Shown here: positions 1 through 11,574 of the stretch, piece after piece
Position numbering within the stretch: position 1 is the stretch's first letter
How the letters are laid out: each line of letters opens with the position of its first letter
DNA from: Campanula takesimana
Lineage: Eukaryota; Streptophyta; Magnoliopsida; Asterales; Campanulaceae
Length of the DNA: 64,000 nucleotides
Assembly: GCA_026119855.1 (NCBI GenBank)
Contig: JAOWBW010001912.1
Span: forward strand, 62,001 to 126,000
Reading direction: 5' to 3'
Position numbers and translations under genes: made by a program
Notes under the pieces: model-generated
Told to the model about the DNA's origin: nothing
Seen by the model: the letters and a program-made list of their open reading frames with translations, nothing else
Database searches by the model: none

Positions 1-279
1 TCTATGCTTCGCAAGTATATGGCAGATGAATCACATGTTCTTGAGTATGAGGCTATTCCATTTCAGCCTGATTTATCTTATGAGGAACAACCTGTAGAAA
101 TTCTTGACTGGAAATAGCAAGTATTGCGTACCAAAAGGATTCCTATTGTGAAGGTCCTTTGGAGAAATCATGAAATTGAAGAGGCTACTTGGGAAACCGA
201 GAAAGATACCCGAGCCTATTTGAAAATCTTGGTAAGTAAAATTCGTGGGCGAATTTTCTTTAAGGTGGGGAGGATGTAA
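1..279 (+). pseudogene. 3' end of a Ty3/gypsy polyprotein (chromodomain tail)
   Basis: The frame from base 1 reads through the end of a gypsy integrase and its chromodomain. It carries MLRKY near the start, then YEEQPVEILD and VLWRNHEIEEATWE, matching the C-terminus of the intact Tekay-like copy at 34-38 kb. A TAG stop at 115-117 breaks the frame just before the chromodomain core. The frame then runs to a TAA at 277-279, five bases into the LTR. The purine-rich tract 258-274 just before the LTR is the likely polypurine tract. The rest of this polyprotein lies left of the window. Confidence 0.85.
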
Positions 280-2876
280 CACCCATCGAATTTCTTGTTA
301 AATATTTGACATATTTGTTAAATACTTGAACTTGCATATTATGTGTTAGTTTTACTTCGGTTAATTTATTAACTGCTTTAAATAGTTAAGGTGGTTAAAT
401 GTCTAGTTTTGACTTTTGGGTCATTTGTGAAAATTGGACTTTAGGGGTCTTTTTGTTAAAAGTGAAACTTGAGGGGCCTAAGTGCAATTGTTTGAAAGTT
501 GTAAGTATATCTTCCTTTTCTTTCTCTGAGAAAGCATTCTCAAAGTTTCTTATGCTCCCTCTGTGTGAAAATAAAAAGCTAGGGTTTGAGTTTTCCCTAT
601 TCTCGACTCCTCGAGCTTAATTATCCCTCCGTTCTTGATTCCGATCCCGGATTAATATTCGTGGCGTTGAATAGAGCGTTCCAGGCCGAACAGAAATAAG
701 TTTGGGTCAACTTGAATTTTGACTAGGTAAGTTATTAGCTCCCCCTTGCTTGTAATAACATGCATAAATGTTATTCTCGATACTTGTGAATGTTAATTTC
801 GTGTTTGGAATGATTTTTGTGGTACTTGTAATTGTGGGACAAAGGGAGTAAAAATTCTACTGTGAAAGGGAATAACTAGAAATGAAAGTAATAGTTTTGG
901 AACTTGTATGCACTCCTTGGTATTGTTAATTGTTAGTAAAAGTTACTCCTACGCTTGGGACGGAGAATTGTTAAGTTTGAACTCAGGGGAAAACTACCAA
1001 ATTGTTCTGAGCACGGTCGTGCGCCTTTATTTGGCACGGTCGTGCCAAATATCCCCTTTAGGTAAATTTCCTCGGCAGTGTTAGCACGGTCGTGCGACTT
1101 TATTGGGCACGGTCGTGCCGAAAATGAATTTTGTGTGAAAATCCCTCGCAGTGTTAGCACGGTCGTGCCAATTTCTAGAGCACGGTCGTGCCAAGTGAAA
1201 ATTCTGATTTGTTTTCTTGAATTGTTTCCTCCATAACTTTCTATAGGAAAGTCGGAATCAAGATCCGAAAGAAGATGATAACCTAGACTCCGAGGGCTAT
1301 TCAAAGACTAAATTAATGAGGTTTTAAGGTGATTGTCTAGAGCACCTAGATAGGTGTTTTAGGACATTGAACTTAAGTATAAGAGTAGTAGCTCTTCTTT
1401 ATGTCTTGAAAGTGCTATGAACAAGCACTAATGTGTTATACTTGTTGTGAATCCAATGATTATGCACCTTAGAGGCATTAGCATAAGGTCTTAGACTTGA
1501 ACATCCTAAGAATAGGATTGGGATTTGGTAAGAGTAAATGTATAACTCTTATACTTGTTTGAATGTCCAAAGATTGGAAGTTATAACTTGAAGTATAAGA
1601 CATTAAAGCTTGTACATGACTTGAACATCCATAGAAATGGATTAAGACTTGAATATAAGATAATAAAATCTTGTACTTGGCTTGACACCAATACATATGT
1701 ATGGTAGTGAACTAGAAAGTGCTATGAACAAGCACTAACGTGTATGAGACATTTCTTGTTGTGTATGTGCAAACATTGCATATATTTGCTTGATAACAAG
1801 GTGACTTCTTGTGTACTTGAAGCATGTTCCTTGTTGAGCTAGTCCACTACATTTGGATTAGTTCCTCTCTCCGTTGTTCAAGTAAATATCTACTTGTACT
1901 TTCTTGTGTGAGTCCAGCTGGTTCTCCTTGCTTGTTCGAAAATGTATAGGTTCACGCTTGTCGCGAGAGCTGGGGTTTAAGTGACAATCGGGTCCCTATG
2001 TATTTCCGCCCGACCCCTACTACCGGCCATAGTAAGGGCATAGCTTCCTTAGTTGGAGCAATAAGCCTGACTTAAGTGAATGCTAAACTCCCGTCCCGAA
2101 CACCTCGTGAATAATCATGAGTACTGATATTGAGAATGACACTGGTTACCGGGTCTTCTGATATATACTGAATAATCAGTTCCTGTTATTGATCGTGATG
2201 TCAAAGTAATACAAGCTTCGACAACAATGGTATTCTTGGGAGGAATAAGGAAGGAAGCAATATCCTTATAACTTGCTTGTTTAGCTTTATGTGCTATTTG
2301 ATGAGTGGATTATCCTCTCATATACTTGTTACTTGGTGATACTTGAGATATGATTATTTGAGTATCTACTTGAATTTCATGATAACATGTCATGTAGTTG
2401 CATCTAATAGCTTACTGAGATTTATCTCACCCTTTATTTGTTCCCCCCCAGGAAAGGAAGGATAGTGCGCAGTGAGGCTCGACATAGTTGGGAGCTTGCT
2501 TCGCAGGTCGTGATTATTTTGGGGCTTGTGTCCTTTTACACTTGGTGAGGACGATGTATTGGGTTGTATAACTCCTTATTTTGGGGTAGACAGTCTTGTT
2601 CAGTTCTTGTTGTCACTAGACATCTTGTATAGTACTCCTAATGCCAGCTTATGTGCTAGGCATGTTTCCGCTGTGTATGTATTAAGTTTGGTTTAAATTT
2701 TCTTGTCTAGAACTCGTGTTATGAGCTAGTATAGCTCCTTACTCTAGAGTATATATTTCATGTCCATTTGTTAAACAAATGTCATTAAGTTTCTTGTTAA
2801 GTTTCTGTTTCTCGTTAGGCACTCCCATCCAGGTTCGAGGTTCTATTAGGGGATCCCGGGACCTGGGGGCGTGTCA
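275..2876 (+). repeat. Ty3/gypsy LTR (family 1, 2.6 kb)
   Basis: The repeat starts TGTAACACCC directly after a polypurine tract and ends GGGGGCGTGTCA just before an iMet primer-binding site, so both borders are structural. It sits between the polyprotein tail of one copy and the gag of another, so it is either a shared LTR in a head-to-tail array or a 5' LTR that joined an older element. It holds a CG-rich word array at 1011-1191 and a splice-donor-like GGTAAGTTATT near 725. From about 1320 to 2820 it holds only degenerate AT-rich LTR sequence. No second copy is in the window, so identity and age cannot be judged. Confidence 0.85.
1011..1191 (+). repeat. 73-bp repeat with paired GCACGGTCGTGC words
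   Basis: The word GCACGGTCGTGC (inverted arms GCACG/CGTGC around GT) starts at 1011, 1034, 1084, 1107, 1157 and 1180. The spacings are 23, 50, 23, 50 and 23, that is three 73-bp units each with two words. The array lies about 740 bp into the LTR, downstream of a splice-donor-like site. Confidence 0.95.
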
Positions 2877-2879
2877 GGT

Positions 2880-2891
2880 TGGTATCAGAGC
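2880..2891 (+). promoter_or_regulatory. Primer-binding site, tRNA-iMet type
   Basis: TGGTATCAGAGC lies three bases after the LTR end. It is complementary to the 3' end of plant initiator tRNA-Met and would prime minus-strand DNA synthesis. Confidence 0.95.
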
Positions 2892-3015
2892 TACCCTGGT
2901 TTAGCTACCCTGTTTAGCTACCTGGTTTGCTCTAAGTCTGGATAGGGTCTATGGCCTAGGTATGGGTGAGTCTTGGGGTGTTATTAATAACGCTGAGTGT
3001 TTACCTACAGGTACA

Positions 3016-6000
3016 ATGAGTTCTGAAGGTACTAGTGGCAGTAATCAGCTGAGATCTATAACTCCTCAAGAAGAAATGGTTAATAATGTTGACTGGGATT
3101 ATCCTAATCGCCTTACAAGGTTCTTGAAGCTGAAACCTCGCAGTTTTGACGGGGAATTTGATTCTAAGAAGGCAGAGAGTGGATTGAAAGTATTGAGAAG
3201 ATCTTTACAGCCTTGAGATGTGCGGGTGGTGATAAGTAACCTTTGCAACCTTTAAACTTGAGAAAGCCGCTGAACATTGGTGGCAAGTGTTGAGTAAAAG
3301 TTGGGAACTTGAAGGTGTACCACAGACATGGGAAAATTTTCTTAAAGCTTTTAAGTCGCAGTTTATTCCAACAGTAGTCCAAGATAGAAAGGAGATGGAA
3401 TTCCTAAATCTGGAGCAGGAAGTCTGACCGTGGGCAATACTCAACCAAGTTCACAGAATTGGCAAGGTATTGTGATCACTTAGTTCCAAATGAAGCCAAG
3501 AAGGCACAGAGGTTTGTTAAAGGGTTGAGGACTGAGTATAGGAAGCAACTTCTTTCTTTACAGCTCACTAGTTATCAGCAAGCAGTGGAGAAGGCTTATA
3601 CTATTGAAAATGATATTGAAGAACACAAGGTGAAGTTGGGAACAACCATGACTGGTCGTGTATCGGAGAAACTCAGGGATCTGGTTCTAAAGGTGGTAAA
3701 TCTGGCCGCCAAGATCGTCGATTCCGACAGCCAACTGAAAGCAAAGGTAGTGTATCAACTGGTTCGAGGACAACAATCCAAGGTCCCAGGAGAGTATGTG
3801 GCTATTGTTCGAAAGAAGGCCATTCTGAAGACAAGTGTGGCTAAAGCAAGGAAAGTGTATAGTGTGTGGTGAAGCGGGGCACTTTGCTAGAAATTGTTCT
3901 AAAAGTAAAGTAAATCAAGTTGGGGGTACAAGTCAACCAGTCTCAGGTTCCAAGAGAGATAGTGGGGGTCGACCAAAAGTTCAGGGTCGAGTGTTTGCTC
4001 TAGATCAGCAGGGTGTAGCTGAGTCTTCTGCTGCGTCATAGGAGGTATTATATTACTTTCTAGTACGAGAGCGCGAGTCTTGATAGATCCAGGCTCATCT
4101 CATTCTTATGTGGCATCTCATTTTGTGTCGCATTTGCATGTTCTTTCCTGATTCTATGCCTTATGTGCTAGAAGTATCTTCCCCTATGGGAGATTGCATG
4201 TTTACTTCTGAGGTTTACAAGAAGTGTGAGGTCCTTGTGGGTGATCATGCCCTTCTTGCTGACCTAGTCGTGTTACCTATAAGGGACTTGACGTGATTCT
4301 TGGCATGGATTGGCTATATGTGCATCATGCATCTGTTGATTGTTATAGAAAAGTAGTAACTTTTTCTATTCCTGGTTTGCCTGATTTTACTTTGAAGGTG
4401 ATAGGCCTTTATGTGCTATACATGTTATTTCTGCTTTAAAAGCTAGAAAACTTTTATCTCGTGGTTGTGCCGGTATCTCGCATGTGTCTTGATCAGAGTT
4501 TATCTGTTCCCAAGATGGAGGATATTCCTGTTGTGTCTGAATTTTCAGATGTGTTCTCTTCTGAGTATAGCATGCCACCTGATCGAGAGCTTGAGTTCTG
4601 TATTGAGTTATTACCAGGTACAGCACCAATCTCTAAAGCACCTTATAGAATGGCTCCAGCTGAGTTGAGAGAGTTAAAAACACAGCTTGAGGAATTGCTT
4701 GATCGGGGCTTTATCAGGCCTAGTGTATCACCGTGGGGTGCACCAGTGTATTGTCAGAAAGAAAGATGGGACTCTGCGATTGTGTATTGATTACAGAGAT
4801 CTTAATCAGGTAACTATCAAGAATAAATATCCGTTACCTCATATTGATGACTTGTTTGATCAGCTTCAGGGTTCAGTAGTAGTGTATTCGAGCTTGACTT
4901 GAGAAGTGGTTATCATCAGTTGAAAATCAGATCTGAGGATATACCAAAGACAGCTTTCCGTACCAGGTATGGGCATTATGAGTTTATTGTTATGCCATTC
5001 GGTTTTGACAATGCTCCAGCTGTATTTATGGATTTGATGAACCGTATATTCAAGCCATATCTTGATTGTTTTGTGGTGGTATTCATTGATGACATTCTTG
5101 TGTATTCTAAGTCACGGCTGAGCATGAACACATCTCAAAGTGGTATTGCAAGTTCTTCGTGAGAAACAATTATTTGCAAAATTCAGCAAATGTGCTTTCT
5201 GGTTAGAAGAGGTTTCATTCTTGGGGCATGTTGTGTCTGCTACTGGTATTGCAGTAGATCCTTCCAAAGTTGAAGCAGTTGTAAACTGGAAAAGGCCAAC
5301 TACAGTGACTGAAATCCGTAGTTTCTTGGCTTGGCTAGTTATTATCGGAGGTTCATTGAGGGATTCTCCAAGATTGCTACTCCATTGACTAATATGACTC
5401 GAAAAGCTATTTCTTTTGAGTGGAATGACAAATGTGAAGCAAGTTTTCAGGAGTTGAAAAGGCGTTTGACTACAGCTCCAGTCTTGGCTTTGCCTAATGG
5501 TTCTGAGCATTTCATGGTTTATACTGATGCTTCTAAAGAAGGATTGGGTTGTGTTCTGATGCAAGATGGCAAGGTAATAGCTTATGCTTCTCGAAAATTA
5601 TCTCCTTATGAAAGAATTATCCTACTCATGATTTAGAGTTGGCTGCGATTATTTTTGCTTTGCATAAATGGAGGCATTACTTGTATGGAACCAAATTTGA
5701 AGTCTTTACTGATCATAAGAGCTTGAAGTACTTGTTTTCTCAAAAAGAGCTTAACATGAGGCAACGTAGATGGATGGAGAAATTGAAGGATCATGATTGT
5801 ACTATCCTTTATCATCCAGGAAAAGCAAATGTTGTGGCAGATGCACTGAGCCGAAAGACTTATATTTCTTGCTTGATGATTCGTGAATGGAAGATGTTTG
5901 AAGATTTGTGTGATTGGAATCCTTGTGAATCAAATCATGGAATTATCAATGCTAATATAAAAGCTACTTCAGATTTACTCCAACAGATCAAAGAAGCTCA

Positions 6001-6717
6001 GGTAATTGATTCTGAATTACAGAAAATCATTAGTGGAATGAATGAAGGAAAGCAACCAGATTTTTCTTTCAACAGTGATGGAATTCTTACCTTCCGAGGT
6101 CGAGTTTGTATTCCAGTTGATCCTGAGATAAAGAAGAAAGTTCTTGAAGAGGCTCACAAAGCCAAGTATACTATTCATCCTGGAAGTACTAAAATGTATC
6201 AAGACTTGAAGAAACATTTCTGGTGGAACAATATGAAAAGAGAAATTGCTGAGTATGTATCCAAATGTTTGACTTGTCAACAAGTAAAAGTGGAACATCA
6301 ACGTCCAGCAGGTTTGTTGCAACCATTGGAAATTCGGGAGTGGAAATGGGAGCATATTACTATGGATTTTGTGACTGGTTTGCCACGTACCAGACGAGGC
6401 CATGATGCTGTTTGGGTTATTGTGGACAGGTTGACTAAATCAGCTCACTTCTTGTCTGTTTCCATGGGATATTCATTGTCTCAATTGGCATCTTTGTATG
6501 TTCAGGAGATTGTCCGACTGCATGGGGTTCCTGTGAGTATTGTATCTGACAGAGATCCTCGTTTTACTTCTCGATTCTGGCAGCTCTTCAGGGTGCTATG
6601 GGTACTAATTGAATTTCAGTACAGCTTTTCATCCTCAATCTGATGGGCAATCTGAGAGACTTATACAGATTCTTGAGGATATGTTACGTGCTTGTGTTAT
6701 TGATCTCAAAGGCAGTT
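3016..6717 (+). pseudogene. Ty3/gypsy (Tekay-like) gag-pol, frameshifted and truncated
   Basis: The likely start is ATG 3016, just after an acceptor-like CCTACAG. Gag follows, with the retrotrans_gag core broken by shifts near 3180, 3235 and 3425. Two CX2CX4HX4C zinc knuckles lie at 3797-3838 and 3856-3897 in different frames. Next come an aspartic protease (DPGSSHSY near 4090), reverse transcriptase (FIDD at 5082-5093), RNase H (YTDASKEG near 5520) and integrase (zinc domain near 6170-6290, DDE core from about 6330). The frame is lost in the integrase near 6590, and homology stops at about 6717 where minus-strand copia LTR sequence begins. At least eight frame breaks make it inactive. The right half, including its 3' LTR, is not in this window. 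Confidence 0.93.
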
Positions 6718-7129
6718 GAGGGTTTTGACCAAGGTTGAGTGTCCGCACACAAAGGCATGCGTATTGCCGGCGCGCAAGGATGCTGCGCATGGGAAGCATG
6801 CGCACCATGCATGGTCACAATATCTCTTCAGAGTTTAGGAATAAGACCTTGAAAACTGAGCAGGGTCAGAAATTGCGCAAGATATCTATGCGCAGTGGCG
6901 ACCTGCGCAGAGAACATCCTGCGCAGTGAAATGAATCCTGCTTGGGAAATCTTCGATACTTCAAAGCTTCAAGTCCTATAATCTAAGCCTATACTATAAA
7001 AGGACTTGGCTAAAAATTGAAGTTACAAACTTCTTTACATGAGGTCCTAATGTCCATAAAATACTCATAGGTGATGGTATCAATCAATTCTAACAATGTA
7101 GGAGGGTTAAGTGATAAGCATACCCAACA
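6718..7129 (-). repeat. Truncated 3' LTR of the minus-strand SIRE-like element
   Basis: The stretch matches 16219-16616 of the other LTR with few changes and ends (plus-strand view) in CATACCCAACA. Only about 410 of 1667 bases remain; the break is at the gypsy junction. GCGCA words start at 6772, 6785, 6800, 6875, 6890, 6905 and 6921. The other LTR lacks a 16-bp unit carrying one of these words and has TGTGCA where this copy has TGCGCA, the change expected from methylated CpG decay. Confidence 0.92.
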
Positions 7130-7142
7130 ATCTCCCCCTAAA
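7130..7142 (-). promoter_or_regulatory. Polypurine tract of the minus-strand SIRE-like element
   Basis: The minus strand reads a TAGGGGGAGAT-type tract immediately before the TGTTGGGTATGC start of the 3' LTR. It is the plus-strand primer site. Confidence 0.9.
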
Positions 7143-7680
7143 TGATTGATGTCATTACCTACTATAGCAAAGGAAATTCATTGTACTTGATATAACATGT
7201 CCATAAAAATGTGAATGGTAAATCATGCCTCAAGTCAATGCACACACTAGCCAGTGCTATAGATTTCTAATCTATCCAAAGATTAAAAACTTACAAGATA
7301 GGAAAGATAGAAATATCATTCAGAGCATACATATAATGTGAGATGAAGTTTTAAGTATGCGTTTAAACTGAATGTTTAAACATCATGCGTAGAAAACATG
7401 AGCAGTAAAGATTATGCGCATGAGTTTAAGTAATAATGCATTCAATGTTCCACAAACGAATGTTTTGAATTGAACAAGGTTTTGTGAAAGCTTAATGATG
7501 CATTCTTCTCATTAATACTTGAAGGATTGTCAGTTACATGGTACAAGCTTTAACGAGGAAAACAAAAATGGTGCGCACAAAAACAAAAGCGCACGAAATA
7601 AAAGCGCATAAAACATACTGCGCAAACGAGAATCAAAAAGTCAAAGAAAACTAGCAAAATACTTACAAAAGAAATCTAAT

Positions 7681-10639
7681 CTATGTTGATCCGTTGCAGG
7701 GCTTCGCGCATCTCATTCTGAAACTGTTGAACTTGTTCATGAGTTCCACCTTTAAATTTTGAAATTTGTCCTGAAACTCAACAGCTTTGCCAACATAAGT
7801 GTTCATGCCTCTGCGCATATCAGCATTGTCATCCACTAGCTCTCTGAACTTTGCCTGCTGTCCGTCAGGATGGCAGTCTAGTAGCTTAGCCTCTAGTCTT
7901 GTGTCGGTATGGAGGCGCTGAGTGTTGACGCTGGCTTGAATATCTAGCATTCTGTAGTCCATCTTGTCGTTGAACGCAGAAGAAAAATCTGTCATGGACT
8001 AGCATGCATCTACGCACTTCTTCAATATTATGCGCAGAGCCTCCTTGTTCAATCTTCTCCATCTGAGCCTCTATCTGAGCTTGAAGATCATCAAATCCTC
8101 TAAGTAACCCATCTGCGAGGGTTTTCTTGAGCTTTTCCAGTATGTCCCTGAGTCCACCATCAAGCGCTCCAAGGGTGCACACATTTTTGAGTTGTGCGCT
8201 GACATTTTCGAGCTGCGGCGCTGATGGTTTCTCAGGGAGTCCAGGATAAGATGATCCAAAGTGATAGGACACTTTTTCTTTGCGCGGCTCAGATAAACTT
8301 GCCTTTGCCTCCGTCTTAGCACTCTCCGTGCTTTCCTTTGCCTTTGCTTTTGCTTCCTCCTTCGCCGCTTTCTCCTCCTTAATGGTATCAATCTCCAAAC
8401 GCTGCATATCAAGACGATACAATAAAGCAGTTTGAGCAGTAAAGAGTTGATTCAGCTGCAGCTGCGTAGCCAGCGACTGATTCGCTTGAACAGAGTGCAA
8501 GGATTGCACGATCGGCGCAGCTCAGCTGAGAGGAAGTAGGAGTCTCAGGGGCTGAAGATGAAGGTTGAACTGGAGAAAGATCACTGCTGTCAGAGGCGCA
8601 GAACTAGTGCGGCGCTTCTTCAATCCTTTTGCGCTGCTGCGCACCTTCTGCTTGAGACGAGAAGAGATATGTGCGATATCAGCACTGGGGATGGCTTCTT
8701 GCGAGGCTTCGTGCATTTGCTCCCCCTCAACTGCAGCATCATCTGAATCACACACGAAAATCAGCCTTGCGCTTCATTGTGGTTGGCTTTGAGGGAGCAG
8801 GAGCTGGATTGCTGGTAGGATCTGCCTCTTTGAATGAAATCCCTTTGGTGGATTGAACAAAAGGAATGTTCTTGAACTTTTTACCACTGAGCGTAGCAAT
8901 GCCCTTCCCCTTGCGATTATACGCATCTTCTGGGATCTCTTGCGCAACATCAGGTGTAGATCTTCCTGCACTCTTTTTGGACTTGACCACAGGATTTGGG
9001 CCTATCCAAGGTTCCTTGTTGGGAGCGGAATCAGACAGCCTGATTTCATAGTATTCAGCTTACCATCTCACTGCGCAAATTCTGGAGATGTACTCTGGAG
9101 TAGTACTTTGCGTCACAAGGACTGCTTCTTGATTGACTTTTCTTCAACGTAGGTAGCCAGTTCACCATAAGTCTATAAGAGTTTGGTTAGCAATCTGCAG
9201 TGAGTGCGGTATTTAGTCTTCCCTGCATTCAGCTTCTTGTCATAGCTGTTCATTCCCTTCACAATCTCATTGAAGATAATCTGCGGCCAGTCAAGTTGAA
9301 CTTCGTTGAAGATGGCTGCGCAGTATTCCCACTGCTTTGAGATGAAATGTCTATTTCCATTCTTGCAGTTGAGGGAATCTCCAATGATGGTGCACAGGTG
9401 ATACATCACCTCACCAAATTCCTTTCGGTTATGCATTGGCCACTTCTTGTTAAGAGAAGGAATGCCAATGAGTTTCTGTGCAAGTGCATTTTGATGAGAC
9501 TCATCATAGTTCATTGAAGAACTATCAACATTGAAGTTTAGGAGGCTGCGAATGTGGTTAGGGTGAACCATTACATCACTGCACTGTACAGTGGCCATGA
9601 TCATTTCCGTTGGCTTTCCTTCAAGTTGTGCCGGGACAACTCTTGCTGTCTTGAAGAATTCATCTACTAGTGTAGGCACTATGAAGGGTTGATCAAGAGT
9701 GAATAACGGAAGAATGCCGGAGGAACTGAGAAGGTGCAGAGACGACCTCCAACTGCGTCTAGAGAAAGATCTGCCTGAATAAGTTCCCAACCAGGTATGA
9801 AGTAAACGTATCCTGCGTAAAACAATGAATAGAATTAGACAACCTATTGCACATGGAGTTGTGCGTATGTGCAAATAATGCAGATATACCTTGGCACAAG
9901 TTCCATGATAAGCAAAATATTTATGCGCAGAAAATAGAAAGAGGATGCGCATAAAATAAGAATGCATACGCAGAGAGGGATCGTGCGCACAGAGAATAAA
10001 TACTAGTAAAGAAGTGTGCGCAGAGAATTAGATAAAACTATATGCGCATAAAAAACTATGCGCAGAACACAAATCTTTGGGATAAAACAATAGACCACAT
10101 AAATAAAAAAAAAATAAGAGAGAATATTAAGAATATGAAGACCATCCAAGAACACCGAAAAACAAAAGTTGACAAAATTCAACAAAAATGCATCGAAATG
10201 ACGGCATGAACAGGACGAAGTCAACCATGTAAAAAAGTATAGTCAACAATATTAAAAACAGACCCAGAAATTCAGAAAAACGGTTCGTCTGCCAAGAAAG
10301 TTACGGAGCACAGAAATTGACGAAAAACACATGTAACGACCATTGATCATGAAATAAACTACATGAAAGAATAGATCAGGCAAATACGAACAAACACATC
10401 GATCGATTTAAAAAAAGATTAACAAACAAGAGAGAAATCGAAAAAGGGAGTATGAGACCTCCAAGAACAACAATGGCGAAAAAATAAGGAGTTATAGTGA
10501 AACATACCATGTCTTTGACGGTTTGGATGCCTTGATTGTTGTTCTACTTCTTCTTCGTGGGAGTTCCCAGGATTGGAGTGAGAGGAAGAGTCGGAGAGAT
10601 GATGATTTCGGGTTGAGTTTTGGTTTTCTTAGGCGCCAT
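7681..10639 (-). pseudogene. SIRE env-like / coiled-coil extra ORF, split
   Basis: A probable start at 10639 begins MAPKKTKTQ and runs into a stop within about 30 codons. A donor-like GGTATGTTTC follows near 10500 and an acceptor-like TTTTACGCAG near 9830. The second block (9820-9173) contains FTLDQPFIVPTLVDEFF, EVMYHLCTIIGDS and YRTHCRLLTKLL, which align with the ORF of the neighbouring plus-strand element. Further segments at 8990-8522 are basic and Ser/Ala-rich. The segment 8509-7886 is rich in Lys, Glu and Ala and heptad-like (EEKAAKEEAKAKAKE), so probably coiled coil. Several frameshifts separate the segments. The function is unknown. SIRE elements are described as having an env-like ORF with proline-rich and coiled-coil parts, and some related domains are catalogued only as putative plant transposon protein. 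Confidence 0.7.
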
Positions 10640-11574
10640 TGAAATGGTTTGAGAAGAAAAAATGAGATTGAAGATAAAGAAACAGGAGATGTAATATGAA
10701 GGTTTAGAGCAGAGGTTAGAGAGAGAGTGAGAGAGAATTTAGAGAGAAGAGAGAAGTAGAGAGAGAAAACGGTTTAAGTAGGGAAGGAGATGTTAGGCGC
10801 ACGATAGCTGAGAAATATTTGAGAAAAATGGCAGTGGCGCAGGGTAGCAATACACGTGTCACAAAAGGAAACGCGCAGTGCGCAGGCCTATGCGCGCGTG
10901 TGCGTTGAAGTTCTAAGCCGGTCACTGTCAAGTCAACTTCCTCATAAATGGTGAGTCAGTGAAAGGACGGGCGCACATTAGCAGGGTGACGTGGCCGAAT
11001 GAGGAACGCGCGTGCGCAGTCTTTGCGCGCGCGTGTGTCAGCGAAAAAGGCTGACGGTTGTCGTATCACCTTCCTCAATAAATAGTGAGCAGACATTGTG
11101 AGGTGCGCTGTCATTTAATTGCAGTTTGCATTAATTGACAATGGGACATGCGCAGGGGTAAAAAAGGTAATTTCCCAAGAAAATTCAAAAATAAAGGCGC
11201 GGGAAAATTTATTTACACAAGTACCCTTGTGACTCAGCGTTGACTTTTCAGTCAAGGACCTATGTGCAAAATCTAATGAATAGAACACTTACCTGCGATC
11301 CACGATGATTTGCGCATGGTTAGCCATGCGCAGCGCATTGATAGCGCAGAGAGATTCTATAAAATCTCGGAACTGTTGTTACATAAGCAGACATTTGTTG
11401 CGCAGGAGTTGCGCAGGGCGCATGAAACTTAACCTATTTTGCACACTTATCAAGCAAATACATTAGTATAAATTATATGGACAAGTTAGCTAAGATTAAG
11501 CATACCCATTTCTCTTTCAAGAGACCACTTGTTAATTCTTGAGGAGAAGATATTAGATGTTGATGAGCTTGGTA
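10640..11574 (-). other. Spacer between pol and the extra ORF in the SIRE-like element
   Basis: There is no coding signal. The stretch 10680-10770 is purine-rich with GAGAGA runs. CG-rich words (GCGCA, GCGCGTGTGCG) occur near 10870-10910 and 11010-11040, and again at 11315-11430. Its place upstream (minus strand) of the extra ORF would suit a leader or an internal promoter, but nothing in the sequence proves this. Confidence 0.5.

Noticed and set aside
1011..1191. CRISPR-like spacing of repeated words
   Set aside because: Eukaryotic LTR context, no cas genes, and the spacers are themselves repeated rather than unique.
2880..2891. tRNA-like sequence TGGTATCAGAGC here and at 14936, 27320 and 34033
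   Set aside because: These are retrotransposon primer-binding sites next to LTR ends; there is no tRNA gene around them.
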